Below, piece after piece: positions 13,183 through 24,722 of a stretch of DNA of 64,000 nucleotides; position 1 is the stretch's first letter, and every line of letters starts with the position of its first letter. Under the pieces are notes generated by a model. That model did no database searches. It was not told the DNA's origin and was given only the letters and a program-made list of their open reading frames with translations. Location: positions 250,104 to 314,103 of the forward strand of contig LUCM01007226.1 in the NCBI GenBank assembly GCA_008360955.1, in the 5' to 3' direction. The position numbers and the translations under genes are program-made. This DNA is from Fasciolopsis buskii (taxonomy: Eukaryota > Platyhelminthes > Trematoda > Plagiorchiida > Fasciolidae).

Positions 13183-13769
13183 TGTCCACGCTAGGTTCTC
13201 AGTGAGCGAAAACACTTGGGAAATTGGCAAATGGCGAAAAAGTGATTCTCGAAGGAATGTAGTCAGGGTTTTCATCACAGAAGTTGAGTTTCGCGATTGG
13301 GAAGGCATTGTTGTAGTTGGTATGAGGGTAATCGGTGTGGAAAAACGATGCAGATTTCTGCTTTGGGCGCAATTGAGAAACGACAAGCTGGATGCCTGGC
13401 GATTGGGTGATTTTAGCCTTAACGGAGACTTGTTTCCAATAAAAAGATAGTTTAATTCGTATAGTCATTGACTTTGCACGGTAGTGCTCTTGTTTGGGTT
13501 GCCTGTTCGCAGCATCCAATCATATTGGAACAAAAAATTAAGCGATTATAAGAGAGTAGGGCAGTAGGAGCGAATAAAAAATGCTACTGACTGCGACATT
13601 TAGCCATGTAACTTCAAGTTCCCTGTCATTTCACTGGACCATCCGGTGGACCCGAGTGCGTTTGTTTAACATCATCTACTCGAGAGGGTGTAATTGGTTA
13701 AGATTTCATGTATTTTGGCAGTGTCATGGATCGTTCACTTATGACTCACTTTCCAACAATTACCTGTCT

Positions 13770-14658
13770 CAGGTAGCAGTGTATGCCGAGACAGTCGATC
13801 TGCAAGTATATGTAACACGAAACAACCACCTCAATCTATTCCAATACAATCCCGGCTCGGTGGATTGAGTTCTACAATCCATTACACTAAGCCTAATAGC
13901 TCTGTAAATGTCACGAAGACGGTGGTGTCCGAATGCCGACAATTTTCGCATACGCTCTGCTCCCAACGGCCATTTTGCCGTGCCGTATAGCAACAGCATC
14001 TTATTACCGTTGTGCATACTCATCTTTGGATCGATCATAGTGCGCACGTCAACGCCGCAGACGCTTCAAACTGCTAAACACCAACCCCAAGCCTTCCGTA
14101 CAGGCAAATATATTTCAACCGATATACCACCACTTGGTGAGTTGCAACTATCCAAGCAACTGAATCTATCTGTGGTGTATTCAATTCCTCCAGTGCAAGA
14201 CGGAAAATACAACCTCGAACCAATTCGTCCTGCAACGGCATTTTGCAATTTGAAGTTGCAAAGCGTTGTCTGAATATGGAGTTGCACTACCGTTCAGACT
14301 ATCGAGAAAAACTTCCAAACCAATTGGGTATTCATTCCGAAGCGCAGCATTCGTATATTCTAAATCAGACAGTTCACTGTCTGCTCAAATATCAATAGTA
14401 CCATTCTCACATGAGAATAGATTTACCTCCGTAACCACCGCAGATATAAAGTTGAAGAGGAAACGACGTGACGAAAATCAATTCTCGTCCTGATCTCGGG
14501 TGAAACATTACCATAAACACGTATTAGGCTTTGACAATTCGAATACGGGATTGGAAAAGTGAAATGGATTTTTCGTTTCGCTGTCCAATGGGAGGCAAAT
14601 TCACAGAATTGCACGATCGACTGAGTGCAACGTAGCTTCGGACCAAGTGAGTCGGAGT
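13770..14658 (-). mobile_element. LINE C1', inverted counterpart of C1
   Basis: On the minus strand the same degenerate RT is followed by LSAFGHHRLRDIYRAIRLS and NRLRWLFRV, i.e. the proper LINE C-terminus, which C1 lacks. At least one base differs in the shared core (GCTACGTTGC versus GCTACGCTGC). Confidence 0.7.
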
Positions 14659-15779
14659 TAGTGTCTACGAGAATTGCCCGTGATTTGTTGTTCGTTGTAA
14701 TGAAACGTGATGAATCAACACCTGGTAGGTGAGACTGTGAGCTGTTGCCAAAAGTTTAAACCCCGCTTTGTTTCGGTATTCTGAGTCGCGTAACTATGAA
14801 GATCGATCACTTCTGGCACTCATGATCCGTCCGACAAGTCCGGCTTCTCTCAGTTAAATAGCTCATGGATTAAAGACTAGGTCTACTGCAAGCCAAGACT
14901 TTAGGTGACGAACCAACCCCTGACCCTAATTCTGGATCAAGAAGAAAGTGTGACACGCTCAGAGATGAGAAAATGCGTTGGTCAGACTGCGGATCAAAGA
15001 ACAGACTTTGAATAGGTTAGACGGAGTGCAGTCAAAAAGCGGGCTTCAACCAATGTAATCCGTCCGTCGGGTTGAGTGGCTGGAGGACATTTTAAGGGTC
15101 TTTTATGAGTAAACCGGGTGGGATTGATCTTGAGTCAAGACTACCCGCTGAAACCGATGGAGTTGGCGACAACGATAATCTAGTTTTAAATAAGCTCAAA
15201 GTGGGTAAGAAATCTGTTTGGTTTTCAAACATACGAGTGTACGATAACTGGCGGGTATTGAAGTCCAGCGGCAGTTCAGATGCAATGCCACTATTTTTGG
15301 AAAATCGCTTCGAACGCCGCTTCACCTGAGAATTTTATGACCTCATCGGCTGTAGTTTTGCTAACTTCGCTGCTAAAACATAATCATGATCGCTGAAAAA
15401 TGACAAAAATTTCCATGCGCTTCGGTAAATTGCAACCTTCGGGGCAAGTATAAAACTGACGGTATCCGTTTCTGATAGAGGATCAGCAACTGCCTGCATT
15501 ACTTTCTTGCAGTAAAGTTGAGAGGTCTACTGTCACAACGAACCAACTTGCATTCTATGTCCAAAGTTTCCGACGATGCTCCTGAGCGAGAACCGGTTAA
15601 TTGTATGATTTCCTAGTCATCTCAGTTACATTCGATTTCCATGAGTCCGAAAGATGAACGTTGTTGCCCATAGCCAATGTTATCCATTTCACTGCATTTC
15701 TCTATCTATCACTGGTTACAATCAGTTTTCAGGCTCTTGATTAGATCTGAACGAGTTGATCTCCATTGTTGGTTCGATC
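14659..15779. other. Unassigned
   Basis: Frames at 15092-15329 on both strands show no recognisable family. No repeat match was seen inside the window. Confidence 0.45.
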
Positions 15780-16060
15780 GGCTGGGTCAGTTAGTTGGCC
15801 ACAGTGTACCTTCACTTCTCCCCAACCAGGCGGCATGTGTGTTGAAATCACCACCAAAAAACGACAACGACATCCACTGGATGCATGCTAAAATTAATTC
15901 GGAAAAGTCCGGTAGAACTCTTCTTTAGCTTTAAGAAACAGTGTTTTGGAACATCCAAGGACATCCCGAGAAAGCATCGGTGTTTTGGTTGATTGCTGTA
16001 CACACGCACATAGTTGTCTAAGCCACCTGCACACACAACTGTTGACTGAGACTCAGTCCA
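15780..16060 (-). mobile_element. LINE endonuclease fragment
   Basis: On the minus strand HPVDVVVV is followed, with a frameshift, by GGDFNTHAAWLGRSEGTLW, matching the VVVAGDFNAQxGxLxxxEGHLG box of APE endonucleases. The flanks are unrecognisable. Confidence 0.5.
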
Positions 16061-16879
16061 ATATCACACTCTCGGCTCTGGTACTCAAAGTAATCTCCAC
16101 AACAGCTTGATTATGGTCGCCGGGAGCCGGATCTCCTGACATGCGGAGAGTGGGGCGAGAGTGAAGTTGTACCTAGGTTGCGGAGAGTGATTGTGGAGAT
16201 AGGGTCTTGTATGCACGTTTTGAAAATGCAGCATATAACAATTTTGACATTTCCACTCATTCGATCTCTGGTGGATTTTGCTCTATCTGGTATTGTTTGC
16301 AGTTATCGAAAGCGATCTTTTAGGCTGACACAATGTACTTAACTGACATTGTGATTCTTCACTAAGTCTACCATCAGAAAAATCTACCGAGTAAAAATTA
16401 CTTGGGGTCCCCTAGCACAGCCTTCATGTTCCAAGTTTTGAACTTGGCAAAATTCCTCTTGGAAAATGTGCTCCATGTTTTTTGGGCGATTGTCATTCTT
16501 CGACTGATGCCTATGCATCTAATGAAGAAACATGACGCAGATGTTCTCAGCCAGGTTTCGATCTGTACTGCAAGAAGAGCGAAAAAGTAACTGACAGCAG
16601 TACTATTGATGTACAAATACTGGCAACGGATCGTTGATCTTCAGATATAAAGATCCAAGAACCACATCAAACTGCTATCACTGTTAATTTGATTGAAAGT
16701 CATTTCTCCTCTTATTGATACCGTAGTAACAATAACCTCAGACATCTCAGATGTCCATATGCAGAATGTGCTGCTAAGGTCTGCTGAGTTTATTTTGTTT
16801 AGTCCCTTTTCGTTAGTTTTTAGGACGTCAATAACAGGTCCACAGCAAAGATCGAAACCAGGCTGAAAATCTGTGGTCA

Positions 16880-17060
16880 CCTTTTTACCTTTTACCTTTT
16901 TATTCACTAGGCAGTGTAGCCCTAACGTACATCATTTTCAGGAGGGGTGTCGCTGCCAGTAGAGGGTTGCCAAGTGGTGAAGTCGACCGAGGATGGGAGA
17001 ATTCGGCCTCGCTACCTTCAGGCTAAAACGCCAAAAAACTGATTGCTTGATCAACCCCGG
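16880..17060 (-). mobile_element. tRNA-derived SINE, copy d (decayed head)
   Basis: The minus-strand head GGCCGGGGTTGATCAAGC retains an A-box-like stretch; the B box is degenerate (GGCCGAATTCTCC). The body has CTTGGCAACCCTCTACTGGC and CCCCTCCTGAAAATGATG, and the tail has AATAAAAAGGTAAAAGG. Confidence 0.6.
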
Positions 17061-17861
17061 CCAAACATTCAGCGTAGAGCTAGAGGAAACCGCTTCGTAC
17101 TTTCACTTTTTATTATTGATTCGACAAAGGTCATTATTTTCAGAAGAGCGTTTATGGTTAATCAAAAGTGATCAAATGATAAATTTGACCTGCAATGGGA
17201 TTGTTTGAAACGCAGGCTTCCATTTTCAAAGGCCACGAAGGTGGCATGCAACCAAGCCGTAATGGACGAACAGTGACCAGTAGGTAACCACAGGTTGTAA
17301 ATTTTGAAGTCGTCAATCCCGGTAGCAAACAATTTTATATGTTCTGCTCGCAAGACGGCTTCAGTGAGAAACTGCATATTTTTCATTTCTTTATCCGTTT
17401 ATTGCTCCAGCTAGCACACAATGCACTATCCCGCCCGGAAGTTCGGTCTTTCATTAGCTCGTTTAAAACGTACCTATCTTACCAGAAAAATTCGAAGACC
17501 GAAAGTTGCGGGGACGTCGTGCACTATGCATCCTCCGTTCAGCTCTGGCCCGAGATAGAACTCTCCAATTAACGTTCACGATACAGATTCCGTCTACTTA
17601 AACTGTCTCCAGTAGTAAGTTGTCTAAAGTGGACGAAGCATAGCGGTTACAATCAGCGGTTCTACCTGAAGCCACTCCGACAAGAATTGCACGCACGAAT
17701 CCATAAAACTGTTCCTTTTGTCATGATGTCGATCCACTAAAGCATGAAAATATTTGGACCACCTGGGGATCTCAAAATTTGTAAATATCAGGACCGAATG
17801 AAGTCAGGAGTGTATCGAAAAATCGACGAGCCATGCAATGGTTTTTATAATGAGTTCTATA

Positions 17862-17967
17862 ATGTTAATAACAGCGCTGTTGGTAGATGTAATGTGCCAA
17901 CGTTTCGAATACCGTGAGTAGTCTTTCTCAAGGCAAGTTTTACAATCAAATAACTGAGGGATCGTTC
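17862..17967. repeat. Left inverted terminal repeat of the Penelope-like fragment
   Basis: GTTAATAACAGCGCTGTTGG, then TAGATGTAATGTGCCAACG, then TTTCTCAAGGCAAG. It is the reverse complement of 18990-19095 at high identity. Penelope-like elements often carry such pseudo-LTRs, in direct or inverted orientation. Confidence 0.8.
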
Positions 17968-18989
17968 ACATGTCAACGGATGTTCAATTGTCTCTGTGTG
18001 TGAATGGGTGTACTTTGAACTGTCGGTCGGGTGAGAGATTAGTTAGTCTTCACGTTATGCGCCGCTGTGATGGTGAGGTCAACTAGCATGATGAACTTTG
18101 GAGTGTTCGTCTCTCACAGATGCTAGGGCTGTCAATATCTCCGAAATCTCTGCAAAGTCGTTCCGATTAATGCATATGGAGTGGGTGCTTGCCACCAGAG
18201 CTTCAGCAAACTGCCTTCAGTGCAGGTTCTGAATCCAAGTTAGAGTAATCTAGTGTTTTCATAATCTATGTCGTGTCCTTCTGCTATGGCATGCAGAGCG
18301 ATGGTTGAATCGCGCTCAAGTTTCGATAAGGCTGCCTTGTTCCAAGGTCTGCGCCTTCCTTTCCTTCTGTGTTCTGTTATCTGTGTCATCAGTCATCTGC
18401 TGGTTTGCCCAATGCATTTTGCTGGGCATTCCTTGCAACTGATTTTGAAGATGCGGTTTTTTTTCGGCCATGCACACCGACTTGATCTTTAGCCTTTGGT
18501 AAGTGGTGTCTTAACGTGTTATCCATCCAGAAGAAAGTGTGAGGACCTTTCTTATTGCTTTCGAAGTGCCTGATCTGTACAGAATTCCAACTGAGGCCGT
18601 TTTCTTTTCTTTCTCCGTCTTGGTCGCTGATATGAAACTTTACAGTTGTTTCCTTTTGAGGCTTGGCGGATAGTGATTGCCTTGCAGGGTGTCGTTTAGA
18701 CGTCTTAGTTCTTCTTTACAGTCGGTATCATCACTGTATAGCTTTTTAACTACGGTGGCTAGCATGGAAAAAAGCGTCCGTTTCACACATTGTGGATGAG
18801 CTTAACTGAAGTCCAAATACTTATCCGAATGTGTGGATTTTTTGTGGATGCCGATGTTGAATTTACGGGAGTCATTAACTTTCGACCGACAGTTTAGAAA
18901 GCGGATTACTTTACCGGTGTTTGATTATTGAGATCTTGAAGAAATCTGACTTGATGATGGCAAATTGAACATCCGTGGGCGTGTGAACG

Positions 18990-19095
18990 TCCCATCAGTT
19001 ATGTGATTGTAAATTTTACCTTGAGAAAGGCTACTTACGATAGTCGAAACGTTGGCCCATTACATCTACCAACGATGCTGTTATTAACAGTTTAT
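18990..19095. repeat. Right inverted terminal repeat of the Penelope-like fragment
   Basis: It contains TTGAGAAAGGCTACTTACGA followed by TAGTCGAAACGTTGGC and then ATTACATCTACCAACGATGC, inverted relative to 17862-17967. GGCTA and TAGTC can pair around CTTACGA just before GAAACG, a weak resemblance to a decayed hammerhead core. Confidence 0.78.
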
Positions 19096-19957
19096 CATTC
19101 ACAATAATCGCCCATTTTCGTTTGAAGCGCCAGTCACTTGCATTTGGTAAAATAAAGGGATTGCGGTTGCTGCCCCATCACATTCTAAACTTGGTAGCAA
19201 GTTTTAACACGGAAAGTCATTCTTACATCAAAATAATAACACCAGGGCAGTTATAAGATCGTTTAAATTTCCCAGTGATAATTCAAAGGTTTTGTGGCTA
19301 CTGAAATGACAACGGTGTCTGTTGACCACATCGCCAACCAGCCCTTTCTCTGGCTCGTCCGAATTGCTAGGTCTTTGTTGCTTTGTCGTTGTCTCTAATC
19401 GTACCTAACAGTTCCCAGCAGCTTCCTTGAAAAAGGGAAAATGCTAACTCGCAAATAATGGGCGGTGAAACACTTGGTGTTTTGCAATAAATGTGCTAAC
19501 CATGAAAATTAGGGCTGCAAGCGATTTAGGACCTGTGGTCTGCTTCCTTGACTGCTTTGCGACTTCCGTGATGACAAAAGGGAGGGGGTGGCGTCAGGTC
19601 AATTTTGTCTCGTTACAGTTCCCATGGAATGACGGAATTGGTCATTTGTAAAATTTAGTCGTATGCACAATTCGACTGCGTCACATGATGTACAAATTGA
19701 TCAGCAGATGGTATTTATTTGCCCCGATAGGGCGTTCTGTTTTGTGTGAGAGTATACTGGACGTGCGCACCAAATAGACGGTTCGACCGATCATCCAGGA
19801 TATATGAAAGCGGAACTATTTCCCAAAAGTTTGTAATGTTGACCTGATACTTTCTCAGTCCAAAATGATGCTTATGTACTGCCTGCTTACTTTCAACACG
19901 ACGACTGGCACGTGGTCTAAATCGATCGGTAGATTGCTGGAATCAAAATCCCAGTGT

Positions 19958-19991
<34 letters not shown>

Positions 19992-22900
19992 ATAGATACC
20001 TGTCACTAAATGTCTGATTCTTATTAGCTCTCACACACATACCCCAACATAGTTTTGTCTCCTACTGTCATGACATTTAGGTGACCACCCCTTAGAATTA
20101 CGTCCAAATAAGAGAGCTTCCCAGAGTACAAAAATGTGGAATTGAAATTCACACGACTGATCCCCGATCACTAAACACGAAAAGTGAAAAATGTCACTTA
20201 CTTTTGATCGGCAGGCAAGATTCCGTGTTTGGTTTTATTCAATGGAGATAATGGACATTGCCAGCACCTAATTAGAAAGCTGACTACGATGTTGATGGAT
20301 GATAGTTGACTGAAATGAGCAGGTCAGACGCGCACACCCCTTTGTATTTTGGGACGTCATTGTTGCATCTGGATCACGAATACGCCAACAAGTTGGCTAG
20401 CACAAACGAGAGGAAAAAAACGATCTGAGCTCCAGCTGGTGATAAGCTGAGCCGCTAGACCGTAAGAGTTTTATGCATCATGACAAGCTGTTCGTAATTC
20501 GCATGTGGGGTGAAGCGTCAACTAACGAAGCCAGGACACCAGCAATCCAGTACGCACTAGGGTATTTGGCTGAATCAAAAAGTGAATCTTAAATCCAAGC
20601 CCAGCAAATGGGTGTGTATTCATCAGGGTTGTCACGGGAGTGGTCGTTCCGCCAGGATAGTTCGCGCAAAGATTTCGTATGGATGGCAGTTGGAAGAAGC
20701 GAGTGCATCTCCGCAGAAAGCTTGCACTTGGGATAGCCCCGAGTGATCACAACACGTTGGTAGCTATGTTCACTCTGCTGTTTTCATAACCATTCACATT
20801 GAAATGAGAAACATTTTTATCACTTGAACATACTTTCGTAGTTCTTCAATCATATAATAATGGATTAACTCGTCAGAATACCAAATTCCATCGTTCTTGG
20901 TTGCTCGGTTCCTCAGGGGTTGCAGAAAAATAGGGTCGGATTATTTGTATTCCATGCTCCATATTTGGAGTATTCAGAACAAAACGGCACTTTATAGGAG
21001 CCTCCAAGGAGGAACAATTTGATTCGCCCTCTTTTCCATGGTGTCATGGGTGAATCCATCAGCAGTGAAAAATGCATCGCTGACATTTCATAGCCTGAAC
21101 AACGCACACCGGAGATTTTTCCTTCTGTTGATCGTTGTCGTTGTTATGACATGGACCTTTAGCAGAAAATGGAATCATTATCTCCGTGGTTTGTTCTGAT
21201 GCTTGACTTCAAGTTCGTGATATTTCTTTCGGTTGCGTTTATCTGGCAGCATGAAATAATTGTCCACTTCCGGTTTACTCCGTTCATTTGGAAGCTGTGG
21301 TTTAACGCTAGCCACGCCTGTTTTGGTTCGCTTGTTTATGCAATGCCTTATCAATATTACTTTCATGCTAGGACAGACACAACATAATTCGCGTAACTGA
21401 TCTCTGACTCGGGTCTTCTCTCTACGGTCTCCTAAATGTACTTCTTCGATTTACGTCTGCACAACCTAATATCTCTCAGTCATGAATAAACCAGATTAAA
21501 TCTATAGGCAATGTCTTTGCTGAATTTTATGCTCACATACAAGCTTCAGAAAGTCTGATGGTCTGTAAAGTGAAACTCGTTTTCACATTTTAAATAATTT
21601 CAGGTTGCATCCAGACACTCTAGAGAGGTTTGTGTGATGGTAGATTTAGCGGTCAAACATGTAGTGCTATAATCTGTACGTAAGCAGTAGTAAGGCATGA
21701 GCTACACGTTACTAAGACTGGAACGATGCACCTGGCACAGATGTGACCGACAGACTAGAAGATAAATAAACATGAAACTGTTCATTCACATACTTTTAGA
21801 TTAATATATAAGTTAAAGAAACGGTAAAAGAGTTCATTTCTCACGTCCGAAATAAAACAACCAAATAACTCACACTGGGGGAAATCAAGTCGATCGAAAT
21901 ATTGATTTCGCCCTATTTTTCGGCCAGGGCAGCTACAGACTACAGAATAATCGTTTTTACTTTCGTAGTTCGGGATTGCAAATACTGCTAGTTATCGACT
22001 AACCGACGCAAAACGTCGGTTGGATTGGCCACATGGAATTCTAGAGATGACCATGGGTGGATTTCCGATGTCCACTGATTATCCTGCGTTGGAGAATTCA
22101 CCGAGACTGGTAATGAAACGCCAAGCTCAGCGACCAGAACCCACTGAAAACGTTGCGTAAGAAAGGAGAAATATTGAATACTTCCTGTTTGGGCCCTGTA
22201 CCCTACTAGAGTTTTGATTCACCTCATTCAGATATCGTTCAGTCAGGTTGTCCGGATATCCGTTATCATGAAAGATATTATAAAGTTAATACAGGTAGCT
22301 CTCTAGAGTTCCAAACGGATACATGGTCGTCACTGCTTGTCTAGGTATCTTATCAAACTCCGATTACGAATGAGTAGAACTAATTTGTTGAAGCTGATGT
22401 ATTGTCCCATCCTTACTTGTTTTCCATAGATCCGCCTTCAGATGTATATCACGAAAAGGAATAAGATCTTTTCTCTTTTATTCCACAGTGAACTGAGTCG
22501 ATACGTATTGTTGCATTCTGAATTGTACAAACAGAAGCCTAAAGCATCCGCTGGCTGAAAAGTATGAAGAAATGAATGCCTTGATCGACTCTATTTCTTA
22601 TCCCTATGATTTATATCGTTTCGTTTTGAACTTGAGAATTGAACTGGCCTCATGTCTTTTTTTGGTTGATGTATTATTTTAAAAGCGTGAGAATGAATAG
22701 CCGAAAATAGCTGATGGCTCCATCCGTGTTCCGTGCCAGGGGACGATTTAACAAGTGAGTCAGCCACCGTTTTCGTATGCAAGCTCGCCGCATATGTTCG
22801 GTCGGTTAAGGGGACAACAGATCGATAAGCCCCAGGATTCCATGGCGAAGCAACTGAATAAGTAGATCGGTCAGTGAATGAGAGTGATGGCTATCACATA

Positions 22901-23606
22901 ACTGACATTCTCCTGATATGCACAAAGAATATTCATGACCCAATTTCAAGACCTTCAAACAAGCTTAAGAGAGACTATCAGATACAAGTCCAAAAAGCGC
23001 CTATATCAAAGTTTCCCCATTCACGTATGTGCGAATGTTGCCCTGTAGCGAATTCATCAAAATTCTCTCATTTCCATCGATGTAATTTTTGACGGGGCCA
23101 ATTTCTTTCAAGTCGGATACGCAAAAACAAGGAACCAGTAAGACAAGTTATAATAAATTCCTAACCCCGTTGACGAAACATGCTTCTATTGACCATTAAA
23201 AGCCCTACGGAGGTGGACGGTAGCAACCGAAAGCCTGACTATCTAAAGAACAAAAGCTCACTGCCCTTGGATACTGAAGTCATCATAGTTCAGATTATGG
23301 ACCAATGGACAAGTGATCACATTCATTGATAAACTTTTCTGCCCTACAGATCTTTTGTTGGTGTTTTTGTTGAAGGGCCAAATCCCGTTGTTGCATTGGT
23401 TTACTAAGCCAAGAATGATAAATGACAACTGCAACTCTAAAATTTGAACCTATGAACTCCCTCATACATTGTGATGTTCGGATCAATCGAAATAGACTAA
23501 AGCTTTAGGCTCTAGTTCACGAGTACGAAATGACGACACATCTAGCTGATAACCACTGGGAATTAGGCCAAGTAAGGACTGTTGACAAACTGCCAAAAGA
23601 TGGCCA

Positions 23607-23607
<1 letters not shown>
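19096..23607. other. Unassigned 4.5 kb
   Basis: AT-rich sequence with one (TA)n run. No exon, LINE motif or SINE head was recognised. Only short frames such as 21169-21387 occur. Confidence 0.45.
19958..19994. repeat. (TA)n microsatellite
   Basis: About 37 bp of TA with one interruption. No associated element recognised. Confidence 0.95.
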
Positions 23608-23639
<32 letters not shown>

Positions 23640-23640
23640 A
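23608..23640. repeat. (TA)n microsatellite at the 3' border of a hammerhead repeat
   Basis: A pure TA run directly beside the tail of the hammerhead unit at 23636-23940. Confidence 0.95.
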
Positions 23641-23932
23641 TGAATAGTATCTGGATGAGTGAACAAAATTTCTCAGAAGTCATATGACCGATTTCGCGGT
23701 TATTACCGTTCGTCAGCTATGCATACCCGGTGCTCTCTTAGCCAAACACAATTGTACTTGTGCACTCCAAAATTAGTATGTCTCACCAGAGTCGAATTTG
23801 TGGCAACAGGAGTGTGTGTGGGAGCTCAGAAAAAGACTTACTGACGAATCACAGTTGTGATTCTTCAGTGGACCTCTCAACGAAGACTTTTCATGCACAA
23901 TTCTGAAATCTCAAATTAGATTCTGGTGAGAC

Positions 23933-23940
<8 letters not shown>
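23636..23940 (-). repeat. Hammerhead-bearing repeat unit bounded by (TA)n
   Basis: About 300 bp between two (TA)n runs. In minus-strand order it has a 5' part with an inverted motif around AATCACAACTGTGATT, then CTGTTGC..AATTC, then the hammerhead, then a 3' tail (AAATTTTGTTC..ATCCAGATAC) ending in (TA)n. The same order is seen near 31.4-32.3 kb and 46.2-46.5 kb. No ORF and no clear polymerase III A/B boxes were found. By size and ribozyme it resembles Sm-alpha-like SINEs of flukes. Confidence 0.7.
23680..23722 (-). ncRNA. Hammerhead ribozyme, diverged copy
   Basis: The minus strand reads GCATAG, core CTGACGA, then ACGGTAATAACCGC, core GAAA, then TCGGTC and ATATGA. Inner stem II is perfect (CGGT with ACCG) but the closing pair is A-C. 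Stem I keeps four pairs with a mismatch next to the core, so activity is doubtful. The flanking repeat runs from (TA)n to (TA)n. Confidence 0.65.

Positions 23941-23963
<23 letters not shown>
23936..23963. repeat. (TA)n microsatellite at the 5' border of a hammerhead repeat
   Basis: A pure TA run on the other side of the same unit. Confidence 0.95.
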
Positions 23964-23966
<3 letters not shown>

Positions 23967-24529
23967 CCTATGATCTACATAGGCTAATGCGACAGCCTGT
24001 TTCTTGATTGATTAGGCGATTTTGGTTTGGTATACAAACGCACACAGGAATACCAGTTACAATAAACATGTCGGTCGCTGACGCACTCCTCTTAAGTATC
24101 ATCTAAGGAGTGGGAGATGTAGAGATACTTTAAAATTTAATTTCTAACTTCTAGGTCTAGCATTTTTAGATAAAAGTTGGTACAAATTATCATTCTGAGT
24201 TGGGAGTGAACTCCTGTATGCGAAACTTAGTTCCATCGGTCGACTGATCTAAGTACGCAGGTAATCAATGAGCAATTAGTAGTAGTAATGTGCACAATAG
24301 GCGCGTTACAGAATGACTCGCTACCTGCATTATTACAACAGAATGGATACACTTACGTCCGATTAAATACACACATATGCACGGCTTTTTGGATGAGAGA
24401 TAGGTTTTAAAAGCAAAAATTAGATGCTGACAATTTATAAGTCCAGGCAGCTCACGTGCGGACTGTAAAAATGCTTTGAGGACATACTTAGGCGCATTCG
24501 AGTTCACAGGCGCGACAGTATTCATCTTT

Positions 24530-24722
24530 ATTTTTTCTTATCTTTTTACTTTTACTTCTTTTATTATTGAAATAATAACTAAACATTATTTTCAGGAGAG
24601 GGGTTGTGGCCAACAGAGGGTTGATCATTTGGGAATTTGAGGGCGGTGGGAGGATTCGAATCAGGCAATCTTCTCTTCCAAATGCCATGACCTTATCCGT
24701 TTGACCACGGTCGGCCAAACGT
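24530..24722 (-). mobile_element. tRNA-derived SINE, copy c
   Basis: The minus strand starts GGCCGACCGTGGTCAAACGG, with an A box (TGGTCAAACGG, 24697-24707) and a B box (GATTCGAATCC, 24652-24662). The body has CCCTCTGTTGGCC and CTCCTGAAAATAATG, and the tail is TTATTTCAATAATAAAAGAA. The head looks like a tRNA but has a body and tail shared with the other copies, so it is a SINE and not a tRNA gene. Confidence 0.8.

Larger units (their letters stand above)
17862..19095 (-). mobile_element. Penelope-like element fragment with GIY-YIG endonuclease
   Basis: The minus strand contains the region after the RT (STHSDKYLDF, stop, AHPQCVKRTLFSMLATVVKK; EELRRLNDTLQGNHYP) and then the GIY-YIG endonuclease (IFKISCKECPAKCIGQTSR, stop, then KLERDSTIALHAIAEGHD and IDYENTRLL). 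CKECPAKYIGQTSR and ALHAIxEGHxIDFExTRVL are hallmarks of Penelope-like elements; Cercyon-type elements are known in schistosomes. The RT core is absent. Stops and frameshifts make it a pseudogene. Inverted repeats of about 100 bp flank it. Confidence 0.85.

Noticed and set aside
24650..24710. Possible tRNA gene on the minus strand
   Set aside because: It has A and B boxes but is joined to the body and tail of a SINE family found in several copies, and the stems do not form a clean cloverleaf by eye.
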